64,000 nucleotides of DNA from Hetaerina americana (lineage: Eukaryota > Arthropoda > Insecta > Odonata > Calopterygidae). Below are positions 22,401 through 31,829 of the stretch, one piece after another; the first letter of the stretch is position 1; each line of letters opens with the position of its first letter. The DNA is taken from NCBI GenBank assembly GCA_022747635.1, contig JAKTNV010000005.1:84254469-84318468 (forward strand), given 5' to 3'. The translations under genes and the position numbers were made by a program. A model generated the notes under the pieces. The model searched no databases. It saw nothing but the letters and a program-made list of their open reading frames with translations, and was not told where the DNA came from.

Positions 22401-22683
22401 CTTCAAGTTGGAAAGAGACGAATTCCGGTGCCAGAGGATTTAGGGATCTGTGGTGGCTTTTAGGGAAGAATTCTGGTGCAAAAGGGTCTAAGGGCGAAAA
22501 GGTTTGGGAAAATCCGAACCGGTATTTTGTGGGTAGCTGGGTAAAATGTAATGACACAAGGTCATTATCGGGGAATTCAGTCGTGTATGAGGGACAAGGA
22601 TTAGCGATGTTACCTGTGGGGGTCAAGGTATTTTGAGTGGAAAGGAGTGGGAGAGCATCCTGCGGTGATGGTGGTGATGACAC
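19468..22683 (-). CDS. LINE ORF2: AP-type endonuclease plus reverse transcriptase (1071 codons)
   Basis: The protein would nick DNA and copy its RNA by target-primed reverse transcription. What is seen: an AP endonuclease domain at about residues 137-350 with YLNAQSL (141-147), AETWL (169-173), GDFNAN (275-280) and a terminal ISMHDVLF (340-347). A connector follows, then the RT with LVRPIPKK (615-622), LDFTKAFD (701-708), RGVPQGSILGPLLF (757-770) and YADD (789-792). A cysteine-containing C-terminal part ends HVTACRLWNSLPDDI. The open frame starts at a GTG inside the target duplication, so the true start was lost. The first internal Met lies within the endonuclease. No stop or frameshift. The C-terminal LWNSLP motif fits CR1/Jockey-group LINEs; I cannot fix the clade. 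Confidence 0.9.
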   Translation of the reverse strand: MSSPPSPQDALPLLSTQNTLTPTGNIANPCPSYTTEFPDNDLVSLHFTQLPTKYRFGFSQTFSPLDPFAPEFFPKSHHRSLNPLAPEFVSFQLEGKNTSRRLSSATIDLRERYVAPSKFFNNQLTLCSIFRSHPRSFQIIYLNAQSLSAHLDELCQLLPDNDVHAISIAETWLKPHMPTSSIDIPGYNFYRHDRIGKGGGGVGVYVRKDLSFKIISKSSSVYCKRPEFAFLEITFNLQKILLGIVYRPPKIGYFSDLEEALSSLIPNYDHVIITGDFNANFLSSTHDSKTITNSMSSLGLSILPLEPTHHTSSSATWLDAIITANPDKITTYGQLSAPGISMHDVLFLTYSVRCPKFKQKFILTRDFKSIDDKYLVSDAATIPWQSIEFINDIDKKVELFNTFLNDLGDKHAPFRKIRLSKPRSPWITDEIKYLMRRRDAVYSLFKKHKNENVFNIYKKLRNKTKQVIRNSKIRYAFQISKEPPSHIWKSLKYLGVGKTKNQHSLPADISPDDLNRLFTTPPTEIDFNAKNEYIYSLQNSEPTPVSAGSSFKISPVTQMEGLQALKKIKSSSDGADGISAILIQKLLPIVLPVLTHIFNWSILTETYPSLWKRALVRPIPKKSTPTNIAEYRPISILPPLSKAFERLIHEQISKFLNENNLLDPLQSGFRSSHSTATALLKITDDIRLSMDRKEVTIMTLLDFTKAFDSIDKDILLAKLQNLNFSSSSLLWIRSYLSNRFQSVTTPNSSSNWLQIHRGVPQGSILGPLLFSLYINDISKCILNCNHHLYADDLQIYHHSRLQDLPTIINEINADLAALSLWGIKNLLKINPIKSQSIIIGYHKIHSKISIDKLPPLKLQGSIIPYLRTVNNLGLTINETLSWTDHAIAICRKINSSLHSLKRLKHIAPPSLKMLLVSTLLIPHFDYCDVVYQDLSGELKTKLQKTHNSCVRFICDLRKYDHISDSFNRISWLKLEGRRHLHILSLLYGILSKHTPNYLYKNFLFINSIHNRNTRGNNKLLVPHHRTEIYHKSFHVTACRLWNSLPDDIKNSSSTTTFRRALHKFIFLRYLT

Positions 22684-23028
22684 TTAGGGTCCCATGATGG
22701 TGTCTTTTGAGGGAGGATTTAACTTTTGGGAATAGGAAATAGTCTGCTGGTTCCAATACGGCCCTGTAAGGGGATTGGGGAATCATCTTCATGCCGATGG
22801 TCTTCCCAAGCAGAAATTCGACTCTGCTTTTGATCGTCCGTCAAGACCTTCGGGACGAGTTTAGGGCTGATCGTTCTATTCGCCAAATTTTCAATGGTAA
22901 TGGTGTGCAGTGTTATTTTGTCAATGCCAATTCGATCTGCGATCATACGCACACTTGACCGACGGTCTGAATTCAGCACTGCACGAAAATGTCAGAAAAA
23001 AATGTTTTACCGATACTTTTTATAAAAT

Positions 23029-24685
23029 CCTTTTACTGTCACCCCATTCCCCGAATATGGCAAGATGGTGTGACATAAATTTCATACCAGTTTGGATAGT
23101 ATTTCTGTTGGTGATGTACCGGTGATTTCCACACACAAAACGTTGTTGTTTTCCATAAAATTGTCCATCTCAAGTTCCATCTGCAGTCATAGGATTTGAA
23201 ATTAAATTCCCATTTTTCTCGCGAGTCAACTGCGAGCAAACCGGCACACATATGGTAGTACTATTTTCCGCATATGATCAACCCCAGATTGATCCTCCCA
23301 ACAACCCTTTTCTCTCCCCCTCCTTGCTTAAAACTTTCTCGTCTCTTTCTCTCTCAGTCGATTTCACTCAATCGTTGAAAAAATTCGTTAAAACAAATAC
23401 TTAAGTCGTTCTCGGAAGAAGGTCGAGATGTCGTCGTGACGTTCTCAGACCCAAGATCCCCCCCGGGGAGTTTAAGACTCCCGTATCTGTTGAGATGACT
23501 CATCGAACGATCTCACATGCCATGGGAACCAGGAAACATTCGGAAACCCGGTCACGTATCCTCTTATGTGCCTTTCCTGTCCCACCCCAGTGGTTTAATT
23601 TCTCCCGTCGCATCATCTGGTATCAACCGTCCCACGGCTTGCCCTCCTGCACGCGGTACTGGGCGAGCAACTCGGGGGACCCCCTCCCTACACCCCCCGC
23701 CCGTCCCCTCCCGCCATCCGAAACGAACCCCCTCCCCTCCCCCACCTACACACACACCCTGGAGAGTCTCTCAACCCCGCCTTGGCAACCCCTCGCATAC
23801 GAAGCCAACCTCCCTTCACCACCACCTCCTCGTCCAACTCACTCACTCACCCCCCCCCGTGCCCGTGGCACCCCTTTGAGTCCTTCTTTCTCCTTTCGAG
23901 GGGGGTGTGGGGGGATGGTTTTTGGGAGAGGGTGACACTGTGAAAGGGGGCGGGGCGCAGTAGGGGAAGGCGGGAGGTGGAGTGGAGGTTTTGAACGGGG
24001 ACGCTCTACCCCCCTCGATTGTTTAGAAGCCCCGCCGATATCGAACGGAGAAGGGGAGGGGTTGAGTCATTGGCGGGGATGGGGGAGGGAACTTCCCCTC
24101 TACTCCCTGGATGCCCCCCCCTCCAATCTGCCCACGACTCGATCCCCTTCTCCACAATGGGAGGCGCGTGAAATGCTCTAGGTGATCCCCCCCCCCACAG
24201 ACTCCTTACGAAACAGAAAAGCAAGACAAAAATTTCCTCAGGGACTTCAAAGACGGACCACTCCACTCCGTGTTCTTTTATTATTTATTCCCTTCTAATT
24301 TATCCTTCTTCCTCCTCCACCTTAGCAGCAGCTCGTCTCGCTTGCGCTGGGAAATATTGCGCACTTAGCGATGCTTATGCTCATAGTCTGTTGCAAAAAT
24401 TATTTCCATCGTTTTAATTGCGTAACATATCCGCTTGCTAATGTCATTGATCAATATTATATTTTTTTGTTGCATGTCTGGTTTCGTTTCACCAAATTCC
24501 TCTTCCTCTAGCTTTAGGGTGTGTAGTTTTCATGTAGATGTAGATTCCATCCTTCTTCGATTGATGTATCTTGGATGATAGGCTCGCTCTGTCATAGTTA
24601 CTATCGGTATTCCACCGTTTAAGTTAGGTTTTAAATGGGTGCAGACTGAAAAACGACACATTCGCTTGACTCTCCAAAACTAAAG
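23029..24685. other. No gene recognised; C-rich low-complexity block 23640-24240
   Basis: 23029-23640 shows no domain. 23640-24240 is strongly pyrimidine-rich with runs of C up to nine or more. Proline-rich frames overlap on both strands, typical of composition rather than coding. 24270-24685 is AT-rich and unassigned. Confidence 0.5.
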
Positions 24686-24689
24686 CAAC

Positions 24690-25145
24690 AAGATATCGGA
24701 CACAACAATTAATCCTCCTTCCATTCCGCGTACTTTCTTCCTGAAATCCATACAACGCCTCAATCATAATCCCTCCCTCCTTCCTCACTTGTCTCACATT
24801 CTACCTTCTATCACAGACTTCAACATCCCATTGCCCATTTGAACCATCTGCATCCATATTTTCTGCCCTCTTTGGAGTTCTCCCAAATATCCTCCCCCAC
24901 CATGTCTAGCATTTTATTTCCTTCCTATTTAATTCACTCTATGCATCCTTCTCCGCGTCCACATTTCTGAAGCCTAACCCTATCTAAGTACGCCTAAAAT
25001 CTGCACCTGCTTCAGTAACCATGTTTCCGCGCCGTACAAAACCACGCTCTGCTTCAAAAGATATGAAAAGCCGCTTGTTAACATCCTTATCTACATCCAT
25101 TCTCTCCTTATCTACATCCATTCTCTCCTTCTTGTGAAAACACAA
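24690..25145 (-). pseudogene. RTE-type LINE relic
   Basis: On + it reads as a diverged version of the 10934-11400 antisense text. Shared words are gtactttcttcct, ctatcacagacttcaacatcccatt, tttccgcgccgtacaa and ctccttcttgtgaaa. That places it over the C-terminal third of the RTE ORF. A 20-bp piece around ctccttatctacatccatt is duplicated at 25100-25130. Multiple indels; dead. Confidence 0.65.
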
Positions 25146-26371
25146 GCAGATACGCCACCACAGCTTATTATTTATTCCTAAGTGGTATTATATGAATATT
25201 TGCAAGTGATAGCATTTTCTTTTCAATACTTGTATCAACTCAATACAACTCGTTGAAAATCCCTTCTCGATGGAATTGAAGCGTTATTTTTCTGTTTGAA
25301 AGGAAGTTTTTGTAACGATCAAGCTTTCATGCACGTCACGTGACCACACCTCGATTCATAATAGCATGTTTTGGATGCAGCCCCTACCACACACCTTTCC
25401 GGTGGCTTGCATGAGTAACATGGAGATATATACGGCTTGCCTTGCGTAATCTATTTTAACTTTTTGTTCTTTCTTTTTCTGTTGCTCAATTGCTCTCTCG
25501 TCTACTTTTATCATATTTCTTATTTTTTTGTCGACTTTATAGCCTAAGAAAAAGCTGGTATAGAACAAAATGACTTCCAATTAGACGTACATGGAAAATG
25601 TACGCACTCGTAATGTCGGATCCCTTACTCGCTCGTACTTAAAACATCTCTCATACGTCCCTCATTACTAGACCTATTGAGTTTCCCCCCTTAGTCATTA
25701 TCATAGGGTCTTAACTTCTACTATATTCCCATCGGATCCATTTCGTATCATGTTGTTCCCAATTCATTTGGTTCTTCTTTTTCCTATCATCTCTTTCTTG
25801 TTTGAGATCTGATCATATGCTCCTTCCCAAAGTTTCCTACTGGGATATCTATTTCTTATTTGATGGAAAGGCTCTTCACACTTTATTTCCTTTTGGTAGC
25901 TTTTCCAGGTGAAAGTTAGGCTATATTGGTTTCCTTTCAAGTGTTTCGCGTGCAAATATATTTCTTTCCCTTGTTTCCGCTTTGATTATTCCAGTGCTTT
26001 CGTGAAAGAAAGACTTCATTTAGCCTAAAACTTTACGGCAAATCTATCTGAATGCAATACTTGCATATATGTAAGTATAATTCATAACCGTTCAGTATCA
26101 AGGGCTTGTAAATCTGCCTCGAATGTAAAAAGCTATTTCGGTACTTAATATTGCATCGCTTAGAGAACTATATGAACGTTTAATAATCTTTTCTACCCAC
26201 TGCCGTGGTTTTGGTCCATCCACGCCCGTCGGAGGTAATTGTCAATTGATTTACTAGATTTTTTCTTCAAACCAGACTTTTGAGTGAAATTTTTCTTGTA
26301 AACGTTTTTTCAGCTTTTAGAATATCAGCCGATACTGTCACAGTGCCTGCATACTTGTCACCGAACTAACT
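25146..26371. other. No feature recognised
   Basis: AT-rich unassigned DNA. Two short minus-strand frames (74 and 63 codons) show no domain. Confidence 0.5.
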
Positions 26372-26489
26372 TGCAATACCTTTGACAAATTCCAAAGAAA
26401 CTGCGGGAGATGCCGCAACAGTAACTTTTAACGGAGTCATCCGCTAATGTGCATTTTAATGCAACAATTTCAGAGCGTAAAAATCATTC

Positions 26490-26561
26490 GCCTTGACTGG
26501 GACTCGAACCCAGATCCCTCAATATCCGGTCGAGTGCTTTAGCCACTTAAGCTACCGAGGC
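26490..26561 (-). tRNA. tRNA-like sequence in the left arm (GGA anticodon position)
   Basis: Folds as a 72-nt cloverleaf: acceptor GCCTCGG against TCAAGGC with one C-A mismatch, D stem GCTT/AAGC, anticodon stem CTCGA/TTGAG, loop CCGGATA, T arm CTGGG-TTCGAGT-CCCAG. The A box (TAGCTTAAGTGG) and B box (GGTTCGAGTCC) are near consensus. Position 33 is C rather than U. GGA would be serine, but the short variable loop is not that of tRNA-Ser. A five-T run follows within 10 nt. I call it a tRNA-derived part of the mobile element, not a working gene. Confidence 0.6.
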
Positions 26562-26825
26562 GTCCTCTTAAACTCTGAAATTTTGGGGCTTTTTAAAGGA
26601 ACTAGATGTTATGACGAAATACCGTACATACAATGTCACATACATTCGTAGTCGTGCGCGAGGCGCCACTGTCCACGAGGTTAAAAGCCAACTTTAAACA
26701 CGTATGGTGTTTTCCCTTTGACAAATTCCAAAGAAACTGCGGGAGATGCCGCAACAGTAACTTTTAACGGAGTCATCCGCTAATGTGCATTTTAATGCAA
26801 CAATTTCAGAGCGTAAAAATCATTC

Positions 26826-26897
26826 GCCTTGACTGGGACTCGAACCCAGATCCCTCAATATCCGGTCGAGTGCTTTAGCCACTTAAGCTACCGAGGC
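26826..26897 (-). tRNA. tRNA-like sequence in the palindrome spacer
   Basis: Same 72-nt sequence and fold as the unit at 26490-26561, lying in the 106-bp spacer between the long inverted arms. A hairpin formed by the arms would present it in the loop. Confidence 0.6.
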
Positions 26898-27183
26898 GTC
26901 CTCTTAAACTCTGAAATTTTGGGGCTTTTTACGCTCTGAAATTGTTGCATTAAAATGCACATTAGCGGATGACTCCGTTAAAAGTTACTGTTGCGGCATC
27001 TCCCGCAGTTTCTTTGGAATTTGTCAAAGGGAAAACACCATACGTGTTTAAAGTTGGCTTTTAACCTCGTGGACAGTGGCGCCTCGCGCACGACTACGAA
27101 TGCATGTGACATTGTATGTACGGTATTTCGTCATAACATCTAGTTCCTTTAAAAAGCCCCAAAATTTCAGAGTTTAAGAGGAC

Positions 27184-27255
27184 GCCTCGGTAGCTTAAGT
27201 GGCTAAAGCACTCGACCGGATATTGAGGGATCTGGGTTCGAGTCCCAGTCAAGGC
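27184..27255 (+). tRNA. tRNA-like sequence in the right arm
   Basis: Inverted counterpart of the left-arm unit, identical by eye. A run of five T at 27262-27266 could terminate RNA polymerase III within ~10 nt of the 3' end. Same C33 and acceptor mismatch, so function in translation is doubtful. Confidence 0.6.
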
Positions 27256-27305
27256 GAATGATTTTTACGCTCTGAAATTGTTGCATTAAAATGCAATACC
27301 TTTGA

Positions 27306-27498
27306 TGACAATTATGTAAAAATGAAACCCATAAGCCATTACATACTCATATATGTAATAGCCTTCCCTTTCCCTACAGTAATGATTTTTTAGGATAGGA
27401 GTCGATCAGTCAACCCTACTGCATCGGAAATACCAAAATAGAACATTTAGACTCGGTCAAATATTAAAAGGGTTACAATTACTCACGACCTCTCCTGA
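27306..27498. other. No feature recognised
   Basis: Short AT-rich spacer between the palindromic element and the LINE fragments. Confidence 0.4.
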
Positions 27499-27690
27499 GT
27501 GAAACATACGGTCAATGTATACATGTACACGGGGATATTTGTGAACAAGCTAACGATTAAATTCGGGTCAATTAGAAGAGTATTGGGGCGTTGTGGCGGG
27601 AAGGTTAAAGGCAAATGTTATCTTTCGCTAGTTGGGCCTCATTTAGAATATGCTGCTTGTGTAATGGATACTTTAGATTATTTCAGGAAA
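27499..27690 (+). pseudogene. LINE RT C-terminal fragment
   Basis: The plus-strand translation IRRVLGRCGGKVKGKCYL followed by SLVGPHLEYAACV matches the post-RT region of Jockey/CR1-type ORF2 proteins, where LEYA usually precedes VWDP. Only ~60 residues are recognisable. It lies head-on to the next relic, which carries the preceding part of the same kind of protein on the other strand. Confidence 0.6.
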
Positions 27691-27779
27691 CTTATTCCCT
27701 TTAACCATTCTTTTTCATACTCTCTGGTACTTCCTTACTTCTACCGTCATCTGTGTTTGATAATATCAGTTCTCATTTG

Positions 27780-28380
27780 TACCTGAGAAATTGATATTTC
27801 ATAGAGTAGTAGACTGAAGAGTATGGGGAAATGTGTCGAGAAGGAGAGGGTGATGCAATACAAAGGCGAAAATTAACATTGCTCTTTAGCCTTTCGTCAA
27901 AATTCCCTAATATTTTTCCAATAGTTGTTAATCCTAACATATTGTTAGCCTCTTCACATATCCTATGTATATGTTTAACCAAAAAAGTCTTGTCTAAGGG
28001 TAACGCCTAGGTATTTAACCGAGTGCACAATTTCTATTTAGGTATTTTTTGGTACCATAGGTTTTCGGAAGAGTGTATTCCCAGCAAAAAAAATCAATCA
28101 CTACGCCCTTTTTTAAAGTTTAATTCTACTTGCCAAGTGTGGTACCTCCCATGTATAGCATTAGGCCATCTGCTAAAACTGCGCACTCCTCAGGATTATG
28201 AATATCTCTGTAAACCACAGCGTCTTCGGCAAATAAGCGTAGCTTACTATTAAACCACGGTGTTAATGTCATTTATTTAAAGAAGGAACACAAGAGGCCC
28301 CATTACACTTCCCTGAGGAACACTCTAAAATACTTCTACTTCATTAGAGGGTTCACAAAGTCCCAATTCAGCCCAATTCT
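27780..28380 (-). pseudogene. LINE RT core fragment, degenerate
   Basis: Minus-strand translation in several frames gives a region like GxxxGPLVFLLYIND and SKLRLFAEDAVVYREI (RT catalytic region, decayed). Then come EECAVLADGL, KYLGVTLRQDFF and VKHIHRICEEANNMLGL. Gene order within this piece is normal. The next expected segment (IRRVLG...) is found on the opposite strand at 27499-27690, so the copy was rearranged. Confidence 0.55.
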
Positions 28381-28840
28381 ATTGTCATCTATGCCATATG
28401 CTTTTCGAGAGGCTAGCTGTAAGGCATTTTGACGGACATTAAAAAAAAATAACAGTCTCGCTGGATGCTTGTTGCCATCACGGAAACTCTGCTGAATATT
28501 TATCTACAAATATCAATTGTGATGCCTAATTCTCGAGATGCATTTATATGTACCTTGCACGTCTATTTACGTATATACTAAGTGAGAAAGTTTGAGTAAA
28601 AGGTTGCGGTGATAGGGTAATGCTCCTTTTGAGGGTGTGTGTGTTCACTTTTATGCTTCGAGAAGAATGTCTCCCGTAGATATCTTAGTTCATGTAGCTT
28701 TAGTTATCACAACTTAAACTATTTGATTTATTAAAAAAAGTATTGTTTCCAGCAATAAAAAAAATCATTTTTGATGTTAAATGCCCGGTGTTGAATCAAG
28801 TCCTGCCATATATCCGATTGGAGGATTTAATTTTACATAG
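28381..28840. other. No feature recognised
   Basis: AT-rich DNA downstream of the LINE relic with no recognisable element. Confidence 0.45.
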
Positions 28841-28885
28841 TACCCTGCGAGTCACCACTAGGGTGTGTGACAGGGGGTGATTACA
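28836..28885. repeat. Dispersed hairpin motif, copy 1
   Basis: taccctgcgagtcaccac with gggtgtgtgacaggggg forms an imperfect stem. The same motif, roughly ccgcaagccaccgcaag followed by ggcgtgtggcgggg, recurs at 30396, 30650, 37515, 52125 and 58738. Confidence 0.6.
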
Positions 28886-28939
28886 CAATTAACTACCCTT
28901 GAAAAACCTTTTCCGTCTAGCGCGGTCGGACAAACGTTA

Positions 28940-29115
28940 TTTCATTCCGATCCCTCATCGTTCGTGGGCAAAATGACATTTCAAATCTATCTGTAATTTA
29001 TCTTCAGAATTTCACTGACAGGGTCTCTCCAACCGTAATACGATGAGACTAGTAGAACATTTTCCACGTCATTCTTAAAGAGAGATTCTTCCAATTTCCA
29101 ATAAGCAAGATATTT
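28940..29115. repeat. Dispersed repeat shared with 62790-62985
   Basis: The two loci align over ~170 bp in the same orientation, with words such as aatgacat, tctctc and aaagagacgt/aaagagagat. Both lie next to a ccctgcgag hairpin-type motif, so they may belong to one longer retroposon. Family unknown. Confidence 0.5.
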
Positions 29116-30395
29116 CAAGCAATCACGTATATGTAGATGTACAAAACAGGTAGTCGAAATTAAAATGGTTTGTGTATCTTCTTCATTTGAATTTGATATG
29201 AAGGACTAATCTAATGATTTTGGTAAAAATCGAGAATTCTAGTAAGTCACGTATTTTGCAAGAATGTCAAAATCTGGGTGTCACGTTTGAAACTGCATTG
29301 AAGAGTATTTGTGGGTTTATTTTGCTAATGGAGTGTCTCCCTGCAAAGTAGATGCCTGTCTATCACTACACGACAACGTTGTGCGGTAATCGTTAGGTGT
29401 TTACTTCTTTGAGTAAGAATGCTACAGTTAATGTATGCTCGACAACTAAAAATGACGTATGCTCTACGGGGTAGAGTGCTGAAATATTATTGCATGAAAA
29501 TTTAGAATTGTTCGTTTGATTGCATTGGGAAAACTACGTTGCACACAATTTTGGAAAACAAATTTTCATCCTTAAAAAACCTGGGGGAAACATGTAATAA
29601 GGATCCATGCAAAGGCAAGTCACACTCTATACACTCCTCTGTTGACATTTGGAGACTGTGCTTCGTATTGGTATAAAAGAGATTTGTTTTACCTGAGCTA
29701 CGGAGAATAAGGTTGCTCTTCGCGAACCAAGGAATGCTGTTAGGAAGGATAATGTTAACGCAAAGAAAGTTTCCCGATACATTTTCATCCAATCCAATGT
29801 GTACCCCGATTCCTTTTCCCAGAGCTACCATTTTTGTCATTATTCCTCACTTCTTGTAAGATAATCTGGAACTGATCAAAGGAATGTCATGATTTGCCTC
29901 GAGCAAATGCCATTAGTTTTTGCCGTCTCCCGTCATCTATCGGGAACACCAAAATGGGAGGATGGGTCCGAATGCGTAAAACTGGCAACGTTACTCTCTC
30001 TCTCCTCCCACTATATCTGTATCAACTCATCGCATATAATAGAGCAATAATATTTTACATGCATTTTACTGGAAAACCTGTTGAAAGATTTTCATGAAAT
30101 TAACTATCTTTATATTTTTTTGGAATGAGAAATTCACTAACATAGACCTCATCTTTGGAAACCTTTATTTAGGGGTGGAATCGGGAGTGTTAATATTTGG
30201 AATTGATTGTATGGTATGGTTGTCAATTAATTAAACGATAACGGCTACATGGAAATTCTTGATACATGGTTTCATGAGATTATGACAATGAGACAGTTTG
30301 GGCTTTGGTAAAATTAAAAAAGAAATCTCAGGAAAAATTCATTTAGAGGGTAAAATTGGAGGTGCGAAGGTTACATTTACGTATATCTTCACAAC

Positions 30396-30435
30396 TACCC
30401 GCAAGCCACCGCAAGGGCATGTGGCAGGGGGTGTG
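30396..30435. repeat. Dispersed hairpin motif, copy 2
   Basis: acccgcaagccaccgcaag followed by ggcatgtggcagggggt. This is close to the apparent consensus. Confidence 0.65.
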
Positions 30436-30639
30436 AGGGCCTGGACCATCAATTCACGAATATGAATTAATACGAACATATTAATATAGGTATACTTTTT
30501 GACGCACGCAAACACTGGTGCACATGAAAACATGAATTCCCATACGCACCACGCAATAATTGGTGGCCAAGGCTTAATCTTAAAATTTTGGATTTCGACA
30601 TGATTGTTTAACTTTAGAGGAAAGAAGGGATTTGAACTT

Positions 30640-30692
30640 TACATCTAAATCAATACCCTGCGAGCTACCAAAAAGGTGTGTGGCAGGGAGTG
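30640..30692. repeat. Dispersed hairpin motif, copy 3
   Basis: acatctaaatcaataccctg leads into cgagctaccaaaaagg and tgtgtggcagggag. The ctaaatc leader is also seen in copy 6 (58.7 kb). Confidence 0.65.
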
Positions 30693-31266
30693 CAGCACCA
30701 GGAGGAAAGGGTAAGGGATGAGGGGGTTAGGATTTTTCAAATGGATGGGGAAAGGTGGGGGGAACGTTCAAAAAATGTATAAATATACTAGTATAGCCAT
30801 GCGCAGTCGCTACCTTGTAGGTTAATAGTTATTATAACTTGAATACAAGTGTATTGGAGACGGTGTCTATCTCTCCTATTTTATCTCGGGGGACCGATCC
30901 ACTACTACATTTTGGGGGATAAAAAATTCACTCAGAGATGTTTAAGGTGGAGTTTGAAGAGTTAGGATTGAGTTTAGGTGAAAGTCAATATTTTAAGGAG
31001 AATATCTTCAAGGATATTTATCAAACCTCGTATCTTAAGGTTTTTCGGCAGGAGGAAGATTTTGAGCAAAGTCTAATCTTTTGGAAAATCGGAGGTGGAA
31101 AATTTAATTAACTTTGTACGCACGATTGTAAATATTTTAAGAGCTCAACTCCGATGATATCCGAAAAAATTCGTAAACTAAGATTTTTAGGCTTGAAAAA
31201 TCAATTGAACGGGGTAACTTGACGACTACTCTCTTACACATTTATATTACACGAAGGTGATAAGAA

Positions 31267-31829
31267 CCCATCATTCAATAAGTCCCGTGACTTATTGAAA
31301 AAATTAATATTTTGTGATGCACAAGGTATAATTTACATCGGCTACCTTGAAAAGAGTTAATCAATCAATAGCGACTCTTACATTGAGTTATTAGTACTTT
31401 TGAAGGACAAAATCGTAAAAAAACGACCGTACGTGAAGAAGAAAAAAGCATCTTTCATCAAGACAATCCACCGTTCCACGATTCAATGAAAACAATGGCC
31501 AAATTGAACGTGTTGGGCCCTTCAATTTGCTTCCCCCCCGTCCACCATACTCTCCAGATCTGCCAGCCCCCAGCGACTACTGGCTGTTTGCTGACCTCAA
31601 AAAGATACTCCAGGGAAAAAGAGTTGGCTCGAATGAGGGAGTCATCGCTGCAACTGGAGCTTATTTTGAGAGGACAAGGACAAATCGTTTTACAAGCATT
31701 GTATCGAAAAGATAGAAAAGGATTGGCATTATTATATAGCTCTTGAAGGCGATTATGTCAATGAATAAAAATGAATTTTGCGAAATAAATGTCTTCTCAC
31801 CTAGTCCCGGGACTTATTGAACGATGGGT
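31267..31829 (+). mobile_element. Mariner-family element with both termini, internally deleted
   Basis: Near-perfect inverted termini: acccatcattcaataagtc at the left and, inverted, gacttattgaacgatgggt at the right. Between them lies only the second half of a transposase. It has a WDAQGII-like segment, YIELLVLLKDKIVKKRP, FHQDNPPFHDSM (second Asp) and PPYSPDLPAPSDY (third Asp, one residue inserted), then FADLKKILQG. The N-terminal DNA-binding part and first Asp are deleted, leaving 563 bp against the usual ~1.3 kb. Same lineage as 12182-12560. Confidence 0.85.

Larger units (their letters stand above)
18598..22678 (-). mobile_element. Jockey/CR1-like LINE insertion with 9-bp target duplication
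   Basis: A 4.1-kb insertion flanked by gacacttag at 18589-18597 and 22679-22687. The 3' end (low coordinate) is a (TATC)n tail, read as (GATA)n on +, followed inward by an ~870-bp 3' UTR with a 250-bp CA-rich repeat. The body is one long open frame. There is no ORF1, and the main frame stays open to the 5' junction without an ATG, so the copy is 5'-truncated. The intact frame and perfect duplication point to recent insertion. Confidence 0.9.
18390..23028 (-). mobile_element. Mariner-derived MITE-like element, split by a LINE
   Basis: The two parts, 18390-18597 and 22679-23028, are contiguous when the LINE at 18598-22678 is removed. They align with the uninterrupted copy at 44567-45138. The minus strand encodes DRRSSVRMIADRIGIDKIT and PKLVPKVLTDDQKQSRISA. 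After an internal deletion it continues EPADYFLFPKVKSSLKRHHHGT, then the tail ESAYQEALESWKSR and HFEEF. The terminal regions (tgtttgtatgaccagtatc near 18391, tttataaaatcc near 23020) are inverted relatives. The catalytic middle is absent. Confidence 0.8.
26386..27294. mobile_element. Palindromic tRNA-bearing mobile element, copy 1
   Basis: Arms of 369 bp (26451-26819 and 26926-27294) are inverted repeats with one mismatch that I can see. The 106-bp spacer holds a tRNA-like sequence, and each arm holds another, giving three. The left end has a further 65-bp extension. The flanks carry a 14-bp duplication, tgcaatacctttga, at 26372-26385 and 27292-27305; its first three bases overlap the end of the element. 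No protein-coding capacity is seen. A second copy with the same order of parts is inserted in a mariner at 56951-57449. No known superfamily is assigned: it is neither a plain SINE, given long inverted arms and tRNA-like units at several places, nor shown to be a DNA transposon. Confidence 0.85.
29116..31266. other. No gene recognised; two hairpin-motif copies
   Basis: About 2.1 kb of AT-rich DNA. The dispersed hairpin motif occurs at 30396-30435 and 30640-30692. A 112-codon minus-strand frame (29502-29840) has no domain that I recognise. Confidence 0.45.

Noticed and set aside
22683..22683. GTG as the genuine start codon of the LINE ORF
   Set aside because: The codon lies in the target-site duplication, so it belongs to the host site and not to the element.
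26490..27255. Functional tRNA genes (possible tRNA-Ser GGA)
   Set aside because: Good cloverleafs, but they have C at position 33, an acceptor C-A mismatch and a short variable loop unlike tRNA-Ser. They lie inside a repeated mobile structure, so I list them as tRNA-like parts only.
26386..27294. CRISPR array or integron-like repeat
   Set aside because: There are only three repeat units, in inverted arrangement, with no spacers of uniform length, in a eukaryotic context.
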